In this document: piece by piece, positions 25,873-33,765 of the stretch
Layout: each line of letters opens with the position of its first letter
How positions within the stretch are numbered: position 1 is the stretch's first letter
DNA from: Elusimicrobiota bacterium
GTDB lineage: Bacteria > Elusimicrobiota > Elusimicrobia > UBA1565 > UBA9628
Direction of reading: 5' to 3'
Assembly: GCA_003452935.1 (NCBI GenBank)
Contig: DMMY01000004.1
Coordinates: 62,001 to 126,000, forward strand
Length of the DNA stretch: 64,000 bases
The notes under the pieces: model-generated
Database searches by the model: none
Seen by the model: only the letters and a program-made list of their open reading frames with translations
What the model was told of the DNA's origin: nothing
Made by a program: the position numbers and the translations under genes

Positions 25873-27140
25873 AGCTGTTGATCCTGGGCTCGGGAGGCAG
25901 GGAGCACGCCCTGGCCTGGAAAGCGGCTCAGAGCCGCCTTGTGCAGAAACTCTACTGCGCGCCCGGATCCGACGCGATCTCCGCCGCGGCCGAGTGCGTC
26001 GGCCTGGATCCCTGCGACGGCGTGGCCGTAGCCGGCTTCTGCGCCGAGAAAGGCGTGGACCTCGTCCTGGTCGGCCCCGAAGCGCCTTTGGCCGCGGGAA
26101 CGGCGGACATCCTGCGCAAAACCGGGGTCCGGGTTTTCGGCCCGGGCAAGGATGCGGCCAGGCTGGAGTCCTCCAAGGCCTTTGCCAAGGACTTCATGTC
26201 GCGACACGGCGTTCCCACGGCGCGGGGCCGGGTCTTCGCGTCCGCCCAGGAAGCCGCCGCGGCCCTGGATGCCATGCGATTTCCCTTGGTCGTCAAGGCG
26301 GACGGCCTGGCGTCGGGCAAGGGCGTGCGCGTATGTCAGGATCGCGCCGAGGCCCTGGATACCATTGCGGATTTCATGAAATTCAAGACCCTCCACGCCG
26401 CCGGGGAGACCGTGGTCATCGAGGAGTGCCTCTCCGGCCCCGAGCTCTCGGTCCTGGCGTTTTGCGACGGAAAAACCTACAAGCTCCTGCCCTACAGCCG
26501 CGACCATAAGCGGCTGCTCGACGGCGACAAGGGCCCAAACACGGGGGGCATGGGGGCTTTCGCGCCGGTCGAAACGAGTCCGGCCTTGGACCGGGCCATT
26601 GGCGCGATCTTCGACCAGATTCTCCGGGGCTTGAGCGCGGACCGGCTCGAGTACCGGGGCGTGCTCTACGCCGGCTTCATGCTGACCGATGAGGGCCCGA
26701 AGGTGCTCGAGTTCAACTGCCGCTTCGGCGATCCGGAAACCCAGGCCCTTATGCCCCTGCTCGAATCCGACCTGGCGGCACTGGCCCTATCCTGCGCCGA
26801 GGGTCGCCTCTCCCCGAGCGAGATCAAGATCAGGCCGGGAGCATGCGTCTGCGTGACCGTGGCGTCCGAGAACTATCCCCGCGCGCCCATGACCGGGCGT
26901 CGCATCTCCGGTCTCGACGACTTGCGCGCGTCGGAGGACCTCATCGTCTTTCACGCGGGGACAGCCCTCCAATCCGGAGAGTGGATCACGACCGGAGGCC
27001 GGGTGCTCACGGTGACCGCGGCGGGTCCGGACCTGCCTTGCGCCAGACGCCGGGCCTATGAAGCCGTCTCCCGCATCTCTTTCGACGGCATGCACTTTCG
27101 CCGCGACATCGCGGGGGAAGCCCTGGCGATTCGCCAATGA
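25869..27140 (+). CDS. purD: Phosphoribosylamine-glycine ligase
   Basis: The 423-residue GAR synthetase joins phosphoribosylamine and glycine with ATP. It begins MKLLILGSGGREHALAWK, the standard family start, and has the ATP-grasp stretch FPLVVKADGLASGKGV, then DHKRLLDGDKGPNTGGMGAF and the metal-binding EFNCRFGDPETQ. The ATG overlaps the purF stop (ATGA), so translation is coupled to the preceding gene. Confidence 0.96.
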   Translation: MKLLILGSGGREHALAWKAAQSRLVQKLYCAPGSDAISAAAECVGLDPCDGVAVAGFCAEKGVDLVLVGPEAPLAAGTADILRKTGVRVFGPGKDAARLESSKAFAKDFMSRHGVPTARGRVFASAQEAAAALDAMRFPLVVKADGLASGKGVRVCQDRAEALDTIADFMKFKTLHAAGETVVIEECLSGPELSVLAFCDGKTYKLLPYSRDHKRLLDGDKGPNTGGMGAFAPVETSPALDRAIGAIFDQILRGLSADRLEYRGVLYAGFMLTDEGPKVLEFNCRFGDPETQALMPLLESDLAALALSCAEGRLSPSEIKIRPGACVCVTVASENYPRAPMTGRRISGLDDLRASEDLIVFHAGTALQSGEWITTGGRVLTVTAAGPDLPCARRRAYEAVSRISFDGMHFRRDIAGEALAIRQ

Positions 27141-27159
27141 CCGGGAGGGTTAATTCATC

Positions 27160-27645
27160 ATGCGACAACCGTTGATCGGCATCCTGATGGGCAGCCGCAG
27201 CGACTGGGAGACCATGAAGGCGGCCTCGGACATGCTCCACGAATTCAAGGTTCCTCATGAGTGCCGCGTGCTCTCCGCGCATCGGGCGCCGGACGCCGTG
27301 GCCCGCTACGCCGCCTCGGCCGAGGCCCGCGGCTTGAAAGTCATCATCGCCGGCGCCGGGGGCGCGGCGCATTTGGCCGGCGTGGTGGCGGCCAAGACGC
27401 TGACCCCGGTGCTGGGAGTGCCCATGCCCTCCAAGCATCTGGGCGGGCTGGATTCCGTTCTTTCCATCGTGCAGATGCCCAAGGGCATCCCGGTGGGAAC
27501 GCTCGCTATCGGCGAGAGCGGAGCCGCCAATGCCGCGCTGCTTGCCGTCGCCATCCTGGCTTTATCCGACTCCGGCCTGCGCCGCCAACTCAAGGCCTTC
27601 CGCGCCCGGCAGACCCGCGAGGTCCTTTCCCAAAGGCTCGCATAG
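27160..27645 (+). CDS. purE: N5-carboxyaminoimidazole ribonucleotide mutase
   Basis: This 161-residue protein is a class I PurE with GILMGSRSDWETM at the start, the catalytic SAHRAPD and the GAGGAAHLAGVVAA loop. It normally moves the carboxyl group of N5-CAIR, made by PurK, to give CAIR; no purK is seen in this window, so it must be elsewhere or the enzyme works with another carboxylation route. GGGAGGG lies 12-18 bases before the ATG. It ends the purine operon. Confidence 0.95.
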   Translation: MRQPLIGILMGSRSDWETMKAASDMLHEFKVPHECRVLSAHRAPDAVARYAASAEARGLKVIIAGAGGAAHLAGVVAAKTLTPVLGVPMPSKHLGGLDSVLSIVQMPKGIPVGTLAIGESGAANAALLAVAILALSDSGLRRQLKAFRARQTREVLSQRLA

Positions 27646-27691
27646 ACCCGGCTGATCCGGGCCGCTCTCTCCGGATGCCTATCCCGGCGTC

Positions 27692-27723
27692 TTGACTTAT
27701 TTTTGACATCTTCTTCTTATACT
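27692..27723 (+). promoter_or_regulatory. Possible promoter/operator of the XRE gene
   Basis: TTGACT (27692-27697) and TTGACA (27703-27708) form a direct repeat spaced 11 bases apart, followed by TATACT (27718-27723). The outer box gives a 20-base spacer and the inner one only 9, so the arrangement is not a standard promoter. The repeated TTGAC may be a repressor site. Confidence 0.4.
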
Positions 27724-27751
27724 TAGACGGCATCCTTTGACTCAAAACCGC

Positions 27752-28003
27752 ATGAAACACAGGAACTCGCGTCGCACGAACATGTCCGACTTGGCTCGAA
27801 CCTTGGGGAACAGCATCCGTCCGCGCCGCTTAAAACTCGGCTTGACTCAGGAAGAGATGAGCGCAAGGGTGGGGATCCATTACACTTTCTTGGGTCACAT
27901 CGAGCGCGGCAACAGGCTTCCCAGCCTGGAGACCCTGGCCCGGATAGCCGAAGTCCTCAAAGTGCCCATGCACTCGCTTTGCCGCTTCAAGGCCCGCCGC
28001 TAG
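27752..28003 (+). CDS. Small XRE-family HTH transcriptional regulator
   Basis: The 83-residue protein is one helix-turn-helix domain: LGNSIRPRRLKLGLTQEEMSARVGIHYTF, then GHIERGNRLPSLETLARIAEVL. It has no effector domain. I chose ATG 27752; a TTG at 27737 and an ATG at 27782 are also in frame and none has a clear ribosome site. The TTGAC direct repeat upstream could be its own operator. It lies between the purine operon and the molybdoenzyme genes, 59 bases before the latter, and might control either. Confidence 0.8.
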   Translation: MKHRNSRRTNMSDLARTLGNSIRPRRLKLGLTQEEMSARVGIHYTFLGHIERGNRLPSLETLARIAEVLKVPMHSLCRFKARR

Positions 28004-28026
28004 CCGGACTCCGCGGTTTGGGCGCA

Positions 28027-28056
28027 TTGCCTTAGGGCATCGGCGTTATCTAGAAT
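28027..28056 (+). promoter_or_regulatory. Promoter of the molybdoenzyme genes, probably leaderless
   Basis: TTGCCT (28027-28032), 18 bases, TAGAAT (28051-28056), then six bases to the ATG at 28063. No Shine-Dalgarno sequence fits between. Confidence 0.5.
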
Positions 28057-28062
28057 AAGCCC

Positions 28063-30330
28063 ATGAGGCGACGGCAGGCGGCCGCGGTGGGACAAAGTAC
28101 CCAGCGCACGGACGCGCCGGAGAAGCTCTGCGGCCGCGCCAAGTACATAGATGACTTCGCAATCCCCGGCTGTCTCTTCGGGGCCACCCTGCGCACCAGC
28201 ATCGCTTACGGCCGCATCAAGAAGATCACCTTCGAGCGCGGCTTCCCCTGGAAAGATTATACCGTGGCCCGCGCCCGCGACATCCCCGAAGACAACGTCG
28301 TCGCCCTCATTGAAAACGACCAACCTCTGCTGACCGAGGACCGGGTCATGCATCCCATGCAGCCCATCCTCCTGGTCGCGCACCGCCAACGGGGCCAAGC
28401 CTACGAAGCCCTCAAACACATTCAGGTCGATTACGCGGAGCAGGACCCGGTCCTGAGCGTTTCCGACTCCCTGGCCCAAAAACACGTCCTTTACGGCCCG
28501 GACAACATCTTCAAGCGGTTTCAAATCGAGAAGGGAGACGTGGCCGCGGGCCTGGCGCAGGCCGACTTGGTGGTGACCGGCGAGTACCATGTGGGCCACC
28601 AAGAGCAGGCTTACATCGAAAATCAAGGCATGGCGGCGTGGCTGGAGAACGACGGGACAATCGTCGTTCACGGCTCCATGCAATGCCCCTACTATGTCCA
28701 CAAGGCCTTGGTCAAAATTTTCTCCCGCCCCGCGGAAAAAGTCCGCGTGATCCAAGCCCAGACCGGCGGCGCTTTCGGCGGCAAGGAGGATTATCCCTCG
28801 GTCATCGCCGGCCATGCCGCGCTCCTGGCGCTCAAGGCCGGCAAACCGGTCAAGATAATCTACGACCGTCACGAGGACATGGCGGCCACGACCAAACGCC
28901 ATCCCGCCATGATACGCCACAAGACCGGAGTGACCAAGAGCGGCCGCCTCGTGGCCCAGGACATCGAGATACTCATGGACGGCGGAGCTTTCGCCACCGT
29001 GTCCCCCGTGGTTCTTTCCCGCGGCACGCTCCACGCCACCGGTCCCTACGAATGCCCCCATGTGAGGGTGTGCTCGACCATGGTGGCCACCAATACCCCC
29101 CCCAACGGCGCTTTCCGGGGCTTCGGCGCGCCCCAAACGGTTTTTGCCGCCGAATTGCAGCTGGAAAAAGTGGCCCAGGCCCTCGGGCTCGACGCGCTGG
29201 AACTGCGGCGGCGCAATGCCTGGAAAAAGGGCTCGATCACGTCAACGGGCCAGCGCCTGCGCGAAAGCGTCGGCGCTTTGGAGTGCCTGCAGCTTTGCGC
29301 CCGCAAAAGCCGCTACGAGGGCAAGCGCCGCGAATATGCCCTCTGGAACGCGCGCCGGGAAAACCCCACATGGCGCGGCATGGGCATCGCCTTGTGCCAT
29401 CACGGCGCGGGATTTACCGGCAGCGGCGAGGTCATGCTGGCCAGCCGCGCGGCGCTGACCTTGACCCGCGAGGGATTGATCAAGGTCCTGGCGGCCTCCA
29501 CGGAAATGGGGCAGGGCGCCAATACGGTCTTCGCCCAGATCGCGGCGCAGACCTTGCAAATGCCCATCGAGCTTATCGAGATCGAGACCCCGGACACGGC
29601 CCTGGTTCCCAACAGCGGCCCCACCGTCGCCAGCCGCACCACCATGATCATCGGCCGGCTCGTGGAACGCGCCGCTCAAAAGCTTAAGAGAGATTTCCTA
29701 AAGATCGCCGGCCGCGTCCCCCAGACCTCCTCGAACCTCAAGAAAGCCGCCGCGCGTCTGTGCAAGGACCGGCCCTCGCTCCGCTACGAAGTCGAATATG
29801 AGAAGCCGGAGGATATCACCTGGGACGACAAGCTCTACCGCGGCGATGCCTATGGCGTTTATTCCTACGCGGCGATCGCCGTGGACCTGGAGGTCGACAA
29901 GCTCACCTACGAGGTGCGCGTGCGCAAGATCACGACGGCCCAGGACATCGGCCGGGCCATCAACCCGCTCCTGGCCAAAGGCCAGATCATGGGAGGGATC
30001 ACCCAGGCGCTGGGCTATGCTCTATCGGAATACGCCGATTATCGCGGCGGCTGGATGCGCAATTCGCAGTTGACCAATTACCTCATCCCGACCTTCGCGG
30101 ACACCCCGCCCATGGACGTGTTCCTGGTCGAAAAGCCATACTCCCGGGGGCCCTGCGGCGCCAAGGGCCTCGGAGAGATGCCCATGGATGTCCCGGCTCC
30201 GGCCGTGGTCTCGGCGATTCATAACGCCACCGGCTTATGGTTCGCCAAGATTCCCGTCTTGCCCGAACGCATCTGCCGTTCCTTCCTCAAGGCCAAGCAC
30301 GCGGCCGGCCGCGGCCCGGAGAAAACCTGA
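28063..30330 (+). CDS. Xanthine dehydrogenase-family molybdopterin-binding subunit
   Basis: This 755-residue large subunit binds the molybdenum cofactor. An N-terminal ald/xan hammerhead domain (GRAKYIDDFAIPGCLFG onward) is followed by molybdopterin-binding motifs TGGAFGGKEDYPS, PPNGAFRGFGAPQ, STEMGQGANTVF and the catalytic glutamate in GAKGLGEMPMD. The AFRGFGAPQ motif fits the xanthine dehydrogenase/hydroxylase group; CO dehydrogenases have AYRCSFR or AYRGAGR there. It hydroxylates a purine or other N-heterocycle or aldehyde in the cytoplasm. The three subunit genes overlap in the order large, iron-sulfur, FAD. Proximity to the purine operon makes a purine substrate plausible but does not prove it. 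Confidence 0.88.
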   Translation: MRRRQAAAVGQSTQRTDAPEKLCGRAKYIDDFAIPGCLFGATLRTSIAYGRIKKITFERGFPWKDYTVARARDIPEDNVVALIENDQPLLTEDRVMHPMQPILLVAHRQRGQAYEALKHIQVDYAEQDPVLSVSDSLAQKHVLYGPDNIFKRFQIEKGDVAAGLAQADLVVTGEYHVGHQEQAYIENQGMAAWLENDGTIVVHGSMQCPYYVHKALVKIFSRPAEKVRVIQAQTGGAFGGKEDYPSVIAGHAALLALKAGKPVKIIYDRHEDMAATTKRHPAMIRHKTGVTKSGRLVAQDIEILMDGGAFATVSPVVLSRGTLHATGPYECPHVRVCSTMVATNTPPNGAFRGFGAPQTVFAAELQLEKVAQALGLDALELRRRNAWKKGSITSTGQRLRESVGALECLQLCARKSRYEGKRREYALWNARRENPTWRGMGIALCHHGAGFTGSGEVMLASRAALTLTREGLIKVLAASTEMGQGANTVFAQIAAQTLQMPIELIEIETPDTALVPNSGPTVASRTTMIIGRLVERAAQKLKRDFLKIAGRVPQTSSNLKKAAARLCKDRPSLRYEVEYEKPEDITWDDKLYRGDAYGVYSYAAIAVDLEVDKLTYEVRVRKITTAQDIGRAINPLLAKGQIMGGITQALGYALSEYADYRGGWMRNSQLTNYLIPTFADTPPMDVFLVEKPYSRGPCGAKGLGEMPMDVPAPAVVSAIHNATGLWFAKIPVLPERICRSFLKAKHAAGRGPEKT

Positions 30331-30788
30331 TGATCCGCTTCACGCTCAACGGCAGGAAACGCGCCTTCGCCGGGCCGCCTTTCAAACGCCTCATCGACGT
30401 CCTGCGCGAGGATATGGGCCTGACCGGAACCAAGGAAGGCTGCGGCGAGGGCGAGTGCGGGGCCTGCACGGTCTTGGTCGACGGCCGGCCCGCGGCCAGC
30501 TGCCTCATCCCCATCTGCCAGATGGCGGGGCGGCGCATCGAGACCGTGGAGAGCCTGGGCCGGCCGGACAAGCTCAACCCCCTGCAAAAATCCTTCGCCA
30601 AACACGGCGGCGCCCAATGCGGATTCTGCACGCCGGGAGTGCTCATGAGCGCCTCCCGTTTAAAACGCATGGGCGCCGCGAAACCCGAGGCTGTCCGCGC
30701 GGCCATGTCCGGCCACCTCTGCCGCTGCACCGGCTATCAGCCTATAATCGATTCCATAGCGGGCGTCGCGAAAAGGAAGAAGGTATGA
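30330..30788 (+). CDS. Xanthine dehydrogenase-family [2Fe-2S] subunit
   Basis: The 152-residue small subunit carries electrons from the molybdenum centre to FAD. The N-terminal plant-type ferredoxin cluster uses CGEGECGACTVLVDG and a later Cys in SCLIP; the C-terminal cluster uses CGFCTPG and CRCTGY. All eight cysteines are present. ATG overlaps the stop of the large subunit (TGATG), and the end overlaps the FAD subunit start by four bases. Confidence 0.93.
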   Translation: MIRFTLNGRKRAFAGPPFKRLIDVLREDMGLTGTKEGCGEGECGACTVLVDGRPAASCLIPICQMAGRRIETVESLGRPDKLNPLQKSFAKHGGAQCGFCTPGVLMSASRLKRMGAAKPEAVRAAMSGHLCRCTGYQPIIDSIAGVAKRKKV

Positions 30789-31645
30789 GAGGCCTGCCCG
30801 GCACCATGCGCGTGTTCCGGCCCGAGACCGCGGCCGAGGCGGTCGCGACCCTGAGCCAACACCCGCAGGCCATCCCTTTGGCGGGCGGCACGGACCTCAT
30901 GGTTCTTTGGAACATGGGAAACCTCAACGAACGCTCCATCCTGGACGTCTCCGGGATCTCCGAATGGAGATCCATCCAAAAGACCGCCGCAGGTTTAAGC
31001 GTGGGAGCCCTGGTCACCCACGCCCATATCCAGGACGACCCGGTTCTGTGCCGGGAATTTCCTCTGCTGGCCCGGGCAGCCGCGGTCGTGGGCGCGACCC
31101 AGATACAGAACCGAGGGACTCTGGGCGGAAACATCGCCAACGCCTCGCCGGCCGCGGACACCTTCCCGGCCCTGGCCGTCTACGAAGCCACGATAAAAAC
31201 CGCGTCCCCGGCCGGAGCCAGGAGCATCCCCTTTAGCGAATTCTTCGCCGGAGTCAAAAAGACGACTCTGCGGCCGGGCGAACTCATAGCCGCGGTGGAA
31301 CTTCCCTTTCTTGCCCAGCAGCCCGCTCGTCAGGTCTTCCGCAAGGTGGGAACCCGCGCGGCCATGGCCATCTCCAAGACCGTGGCGGCCGGGCTGTTGT
31401 GGCTTAACGAGGACGGCACGGTTCGAGAGCTGCGCTTCGCCCTGGGCAGCATGGCGCCCACGGTCCGCCGTCTCAGGGCCGCCGAGGGCCATATACGCGG
31501 CAAGGTGCCTACGGCCGAAGTCGCGGCCGCGGCCGGCGAACTCATCAAGGACGACACCGCGCCCATCGACGACATCCGCTCCACCGCGGAATACCGCTTG
31601 CACGTCTCCCAGAACCTGCTGCGCGCCTTCCTGCTGAATTCCTGA
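30785..31645 (+). CDS. Xanthine dehydrogenase-family FAD-binding subunit
   Basis: This 286-residue medium subunit binds FAD through IPLAGGTDLMVLW near residue 35-47 and GATQIQNRGTLGGNIANASPAAD near residue 100, the two classical FAD loops of the CoxM/XdhB family, and has the C-terminal CO-dehydrogenase flavoprotein domain. It passes electrons to the final acceptor, probably NAD. It begins at ATG 30785, overlapping the iron-sulfur subunit stop. A 45-base gap with no clear promoter separates it from the rhodanese gene. Confidence 0.92.
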   Translation: MRGLPGTMRVFRPETAAEAVATLSQHPQAIPLAGGTDLMVLWNMGNLNERSILDVSGISEWRSIQKTAAGLSVGALVTHAHIQDDPVLCREFPLLARAAAVVGATQIQNRGTLGGNIANASPAADTFPALAVYEATIKTASPAGARSIPFSEFFAGVKKTTLRPGELIAAVELPFLAQQPARQVFRKVGTRAAMAISKTVAAGLLWLNEDGTVRELRFALGSMAPTVRRLRAAEGHIRGKVPTAEVAAAAGELIKDDTAPIDDIRSTAEYRLHVSQNLLRAFLLNS

Positions 31646-31690
31646 TTAATTTTTGATGTTCAGGCGCAAAACTAATAAGGGGTGATATTT

Positions 31691-32098
31691 ATGGACGTCA
31701 TGCGGACGTTGCGGGAAAAAATGCACATGGGCGCATCTTTTGGGATTTCCATGGACGCCGCGGAATATTTCCGGACCAAACTGTTCTTCGAGACGACGCC
31801 TTACGAGCTTAAGCCGCGCTTGGAGAAAAACGAGGTTCTGGTCTTGGACGTCCGGGATCGCGAATCCTTCGCCAAGGAACACATTCCCGGCGCTTGGAAC
31901 ATCCCATTGGAGGAGCTCTCACGGAACTTCAGCGCGCTGCCTCGGGAAAAAACCGTCGTGACCTGCTGCTGGGATCTTACGTGCCAACTGGCGCCGCGCG
32001 CCGCCATAGAGTTGGCCCAGAAAGGGTTCAAGGTTCAGGAGCTCATCGGCGGCATCGAAGGGTGGAAAAACAAAGGCTTCCCAATCGAACCAAAATAG
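31691..32098 (+). CDS. Rhodanese-like sulfurtransferase
   Basis: The 135-residue single-domain rhodanese has VLVLDVRDRESFAKEHIPGAWNIPLEEL and the active-site loop VVTCCWDLTC, with cysteines available for persulfide, and ends with the family pattern ELIGGIEGWKNKGFP. AAGGGGTGA lies 4 bases before the ATG, which decides the start. It follows the molybdoenzyme genes directly. A role in giving the sulfido ligand to the molybdenum cofactor, or sulfur to MoaD, is possible by context only. Confidence 0.85.
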   Translation: MDVMRTLREKMHMGASFGISMDAAEYFRTKLFFETTPYELKPRLEKNEVLVLDVRDRESFAKEHIPGAWNIPLEELSRNFSALPREKTVVTCCWDLTCQLAPRAAIELAQKGFKVQELIGGIEGWKNKGFPIEPK

Positions 32099-32104
32099 GA
32101 AACG

Positions 32105-32200
32105 GTGCCAGACGTGAACTTAAGGAACTTTTAAAAATTATGTTCATACGCCTTAAGACGGCGCGACCCGAAATAAGTTCCGGAAGTTCACGTCTGGCAC
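32105..32200. mobile_element. 96-bp MITE-like element with 26-bp terminal inverted repeats
   Basis: Left end 32105-32130 and right end 32175-32200 are inverted copies with 24 of 26 bases matching; the outer 17 bases (GTGCCAGACGTGAACTT) match perfectly. A 44-base interior separates them and has no coding capacity. The element fills almost the entire gap between the convergent rhodanese and cytidylyltransferase genes. Such a short element would need a transposase supplied from elsewhere; none is in the window. Confidence 0.75.
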
Positions 32201-32204
32201 GACA

Positions 32205-32759
32205 TTAAAAGTTCCAGTTGTCGTGGATGCAGGGGAAAGGGACGTCCACGACAGCGACGTCTCTGGCGCGCAGCCAAGAGTCGAGACGGTCCCGGCCGGG
32301 ATCCAGAAGGGAGAGAACTCCCTTGAGCCGGGGAGAAAGCAGTACCGGATGGCCCCGGCGGCCTCCCTGTACGGGGACCACAGCCTCGGTGCCAGGAAGG
32401 GCGCGCTTGGCCAGAAGACCATAAACCTCGGGTTGCCAGACCCTCATGTCCACATGGATTAGATAGGTCCAGTGATCCAGGGGCAAGGCCCGGGCCAGGG
32501 CCAGAACCGCGGCCAGGGCCGGAGCTTGAGGATCAACGCCGACCCATTGGACGCGGCCGTCTAGAGCCTGGCAGCGCCGCAGCCAGTCCGGCTGGATGGA
32601 TACGGCGATGCGCTCGCCGGCAATGAAGCCGCACAGAAAATCCAGCTGGCGGCGCAGGAGGGGTTGGCCGTCGCAATCCCGCCAAGCCTTGGGGCCGCCG
32701 GCCCGGCGGCCTTGCCCGGCGGCCAGCAGATAGACCTGCGGCGGCTCAAAGGCCTCCAT
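32205..32759 (-). CDS. MobA/MocA-like molybdenum cofactor nucleotidyltransferase
   Basis: This 184-residue protein has the nucleotidyltransferase loop LLAAGQGRRAGGPKAWRD at its start and GRRGHPVLLSPRLK later; a GHPV motif is typical of MocA-type CTP:molybdopterin cytidylyltransferases. It would attach CMP (or GMP) to the molybdenum cofactor, as hydroxylases of the xanthine dehydrogenase family often need the cytosine form. The start is taken as ATG 32759 because TATACT lies 7 bases before it on the minus strand; an ATG 10 codons earlier lies inside the divergent promoter. It is divergent from moaA. Confidence 0.75.
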   Translation of the reverse strand: MEAFEPPQVYLLAAGQGRRAGGPKAWRDCDGQPLLRRQLDFLCGFIAGERIAVSIQPDWLRRCQALDGRVQWVGVDPQAPALAAVLALARALPLDHWTYLIHVDMRVWQPEVYGLLAKRALPGTEAVVPVQGGRRGHPVLLSPRLKGVLSLLDPGRDRLDSWLRARDVAVVDVPFPCIHDNWNF

Positions 32760-32766
32760 GCCTGGC

Positions 32767-32779
32767 AGTATACTATAAT
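32767..32779. promoter_or_regulatory. Overlapping divergent -10 boxes, mocA-like gene / moaA
   Basis: Minus-strand TATACT (32772-32767) lies 7 bases before ATG 32759. Plus-strand TATAAT (32774-32779) lies 8 bases before ATG 32788. The two boxes are adjacent, so both messages would be leaderless and the promoters would compete. The -35 boxes are not clear. Confidence 0.6.
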
Positions 32780-32787
32780 AGCTTCCC

Positions 32788-33765
32788 ATGACATCCTTGG
32801 CCGACGGCTTCGGCCGGACCCTCGACTATTTGCGGCTCTCCGTCGATGATTCCTGCGATTTCCACTGCCTTTACTGCCTGCCCGGCCGTGAGGCAAGAAG
32901 CCGCAGGGAGCCCCCCCTATCCATCGCGGAGATCCGCCGCCTCGTGACCGCCTTTGCCGGTCTGGGAGCGTGGAAGGTTCGCCTCTCCGGAGGCGAACCG
33001 ACCCTGCGCCGCGACCTCCTCGACATCGCCGCCGCGATCCGCGAAATCCCGGGGATCGGCCAAGTCTGCCTCTCGACCAACGGCCATCGTCTGGCCGAAC
33101 TGGCCGAGGGCCTGCGCCGGGCCGGCGTTACCTCGGTCAACGTCAGCCTCGACAGCCTCGACGCCGGGCGCTTCGCCGCGATCACGGGCGCGCGCAGGCT
33201 CGACGCTGTTCTCCTGGGCGCGGCACGCGGCAGCGCGATCGGACTCGACATCAAGATCAACACCCTTCTGCTCAAGGACCTCAACGACGCCGAAATCCGG
33301 CGTTTTCTGGATTTGCCGATGAAAAACCCCTGGAGCGTGCGCTTTATCGAACTGATGCCCACGGCCCGCAACGAGGCGTTCTTCCGCCGCTGCCACGTTC
33401 CAATCGCGGGCCTGCTGCGCATGCTGGCCGGCGCAGGCTGGAAGGAAACGCCGCGCCAACCGGGCCAAGGGCCGGCGAGGGTCTTTAGCCGCCCGGGCTG
33501 CCGCGGCACGGTCGGCGTCATTTCACCCGGAACGGACGGGTTCTGCCAATACTGCAACCGCCTGCGCGTAACCAGCCGCGGCCTGCTCAAGCTCTGCCTC
33601 TTCTCGGAACAGGACCATTCCCTGCGGCCCTTTCTGCAAGACGACGGGCAGCTTGCCGCCCTCGCGCGACGCATCCGCGAACTCGCGGAAAAGAAGCCGC
33701 ATTCGCACCGGCTCGCGGAAGGACATGTCGGCGGCGCCAGGCATTTCGCCGCGATGGGGGGATGA
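32788..33765 (+). CDS. moaA: GTP 3',8-cyclase
   Basis: This 325-residue radical SAM enzyme starts molybdopterin synthesis from GTP. The N-terminal cluster is CDFHCLYC, the SAM-binding GGEP lies in KVRLSGGEPTLRRD, and the C-terminal cluster has FCQYCNRLRV with a third Cys in LKLCLF. The chain ends in Gly-Gly (FAAMGG), the conserved tail needed for catalysis. The -10 box 8 bases upstream suggests leaderless translation. It overlaps the moaC-mog fusion. Confidence 0.95.
   Translation: MTSLADGFGRTLDYLRLSVDDSCDFHCLYCLPGREARSRREPPLSIAEIRRLVTAFAGLGAWKVRLSGGEPTLRRDLLDIAAAIREIPGIGQVCLSTNGHRLAELAEGLRRAGVTSVNVSLDSLDAGRFAAITGARRLDAVLLGAARGSAIGLDIKINTLLLKDLNDAEIRRFLDLPMKNPWSVRFIELMPTARNEAFFRRCHVPIAGLLRMLAGAGWKETPRQPGQGPARVFSRPGCRGTVGVISPGTDGFCQYCNRLRVTSRGLLKLCLFSEQDHSLRPFLQDDGQLAALARRIRELAEKKPHSHRLAEGHVGGARHFAAMGG

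Noticed and set aside
28063..31645. Carbon monoxide dehydrogenase (CoxLSM)
   Set aside because: The large subunit has AFRGFGAPQ in place of the CoxL loops AYRCSFR or AYRGAGR.
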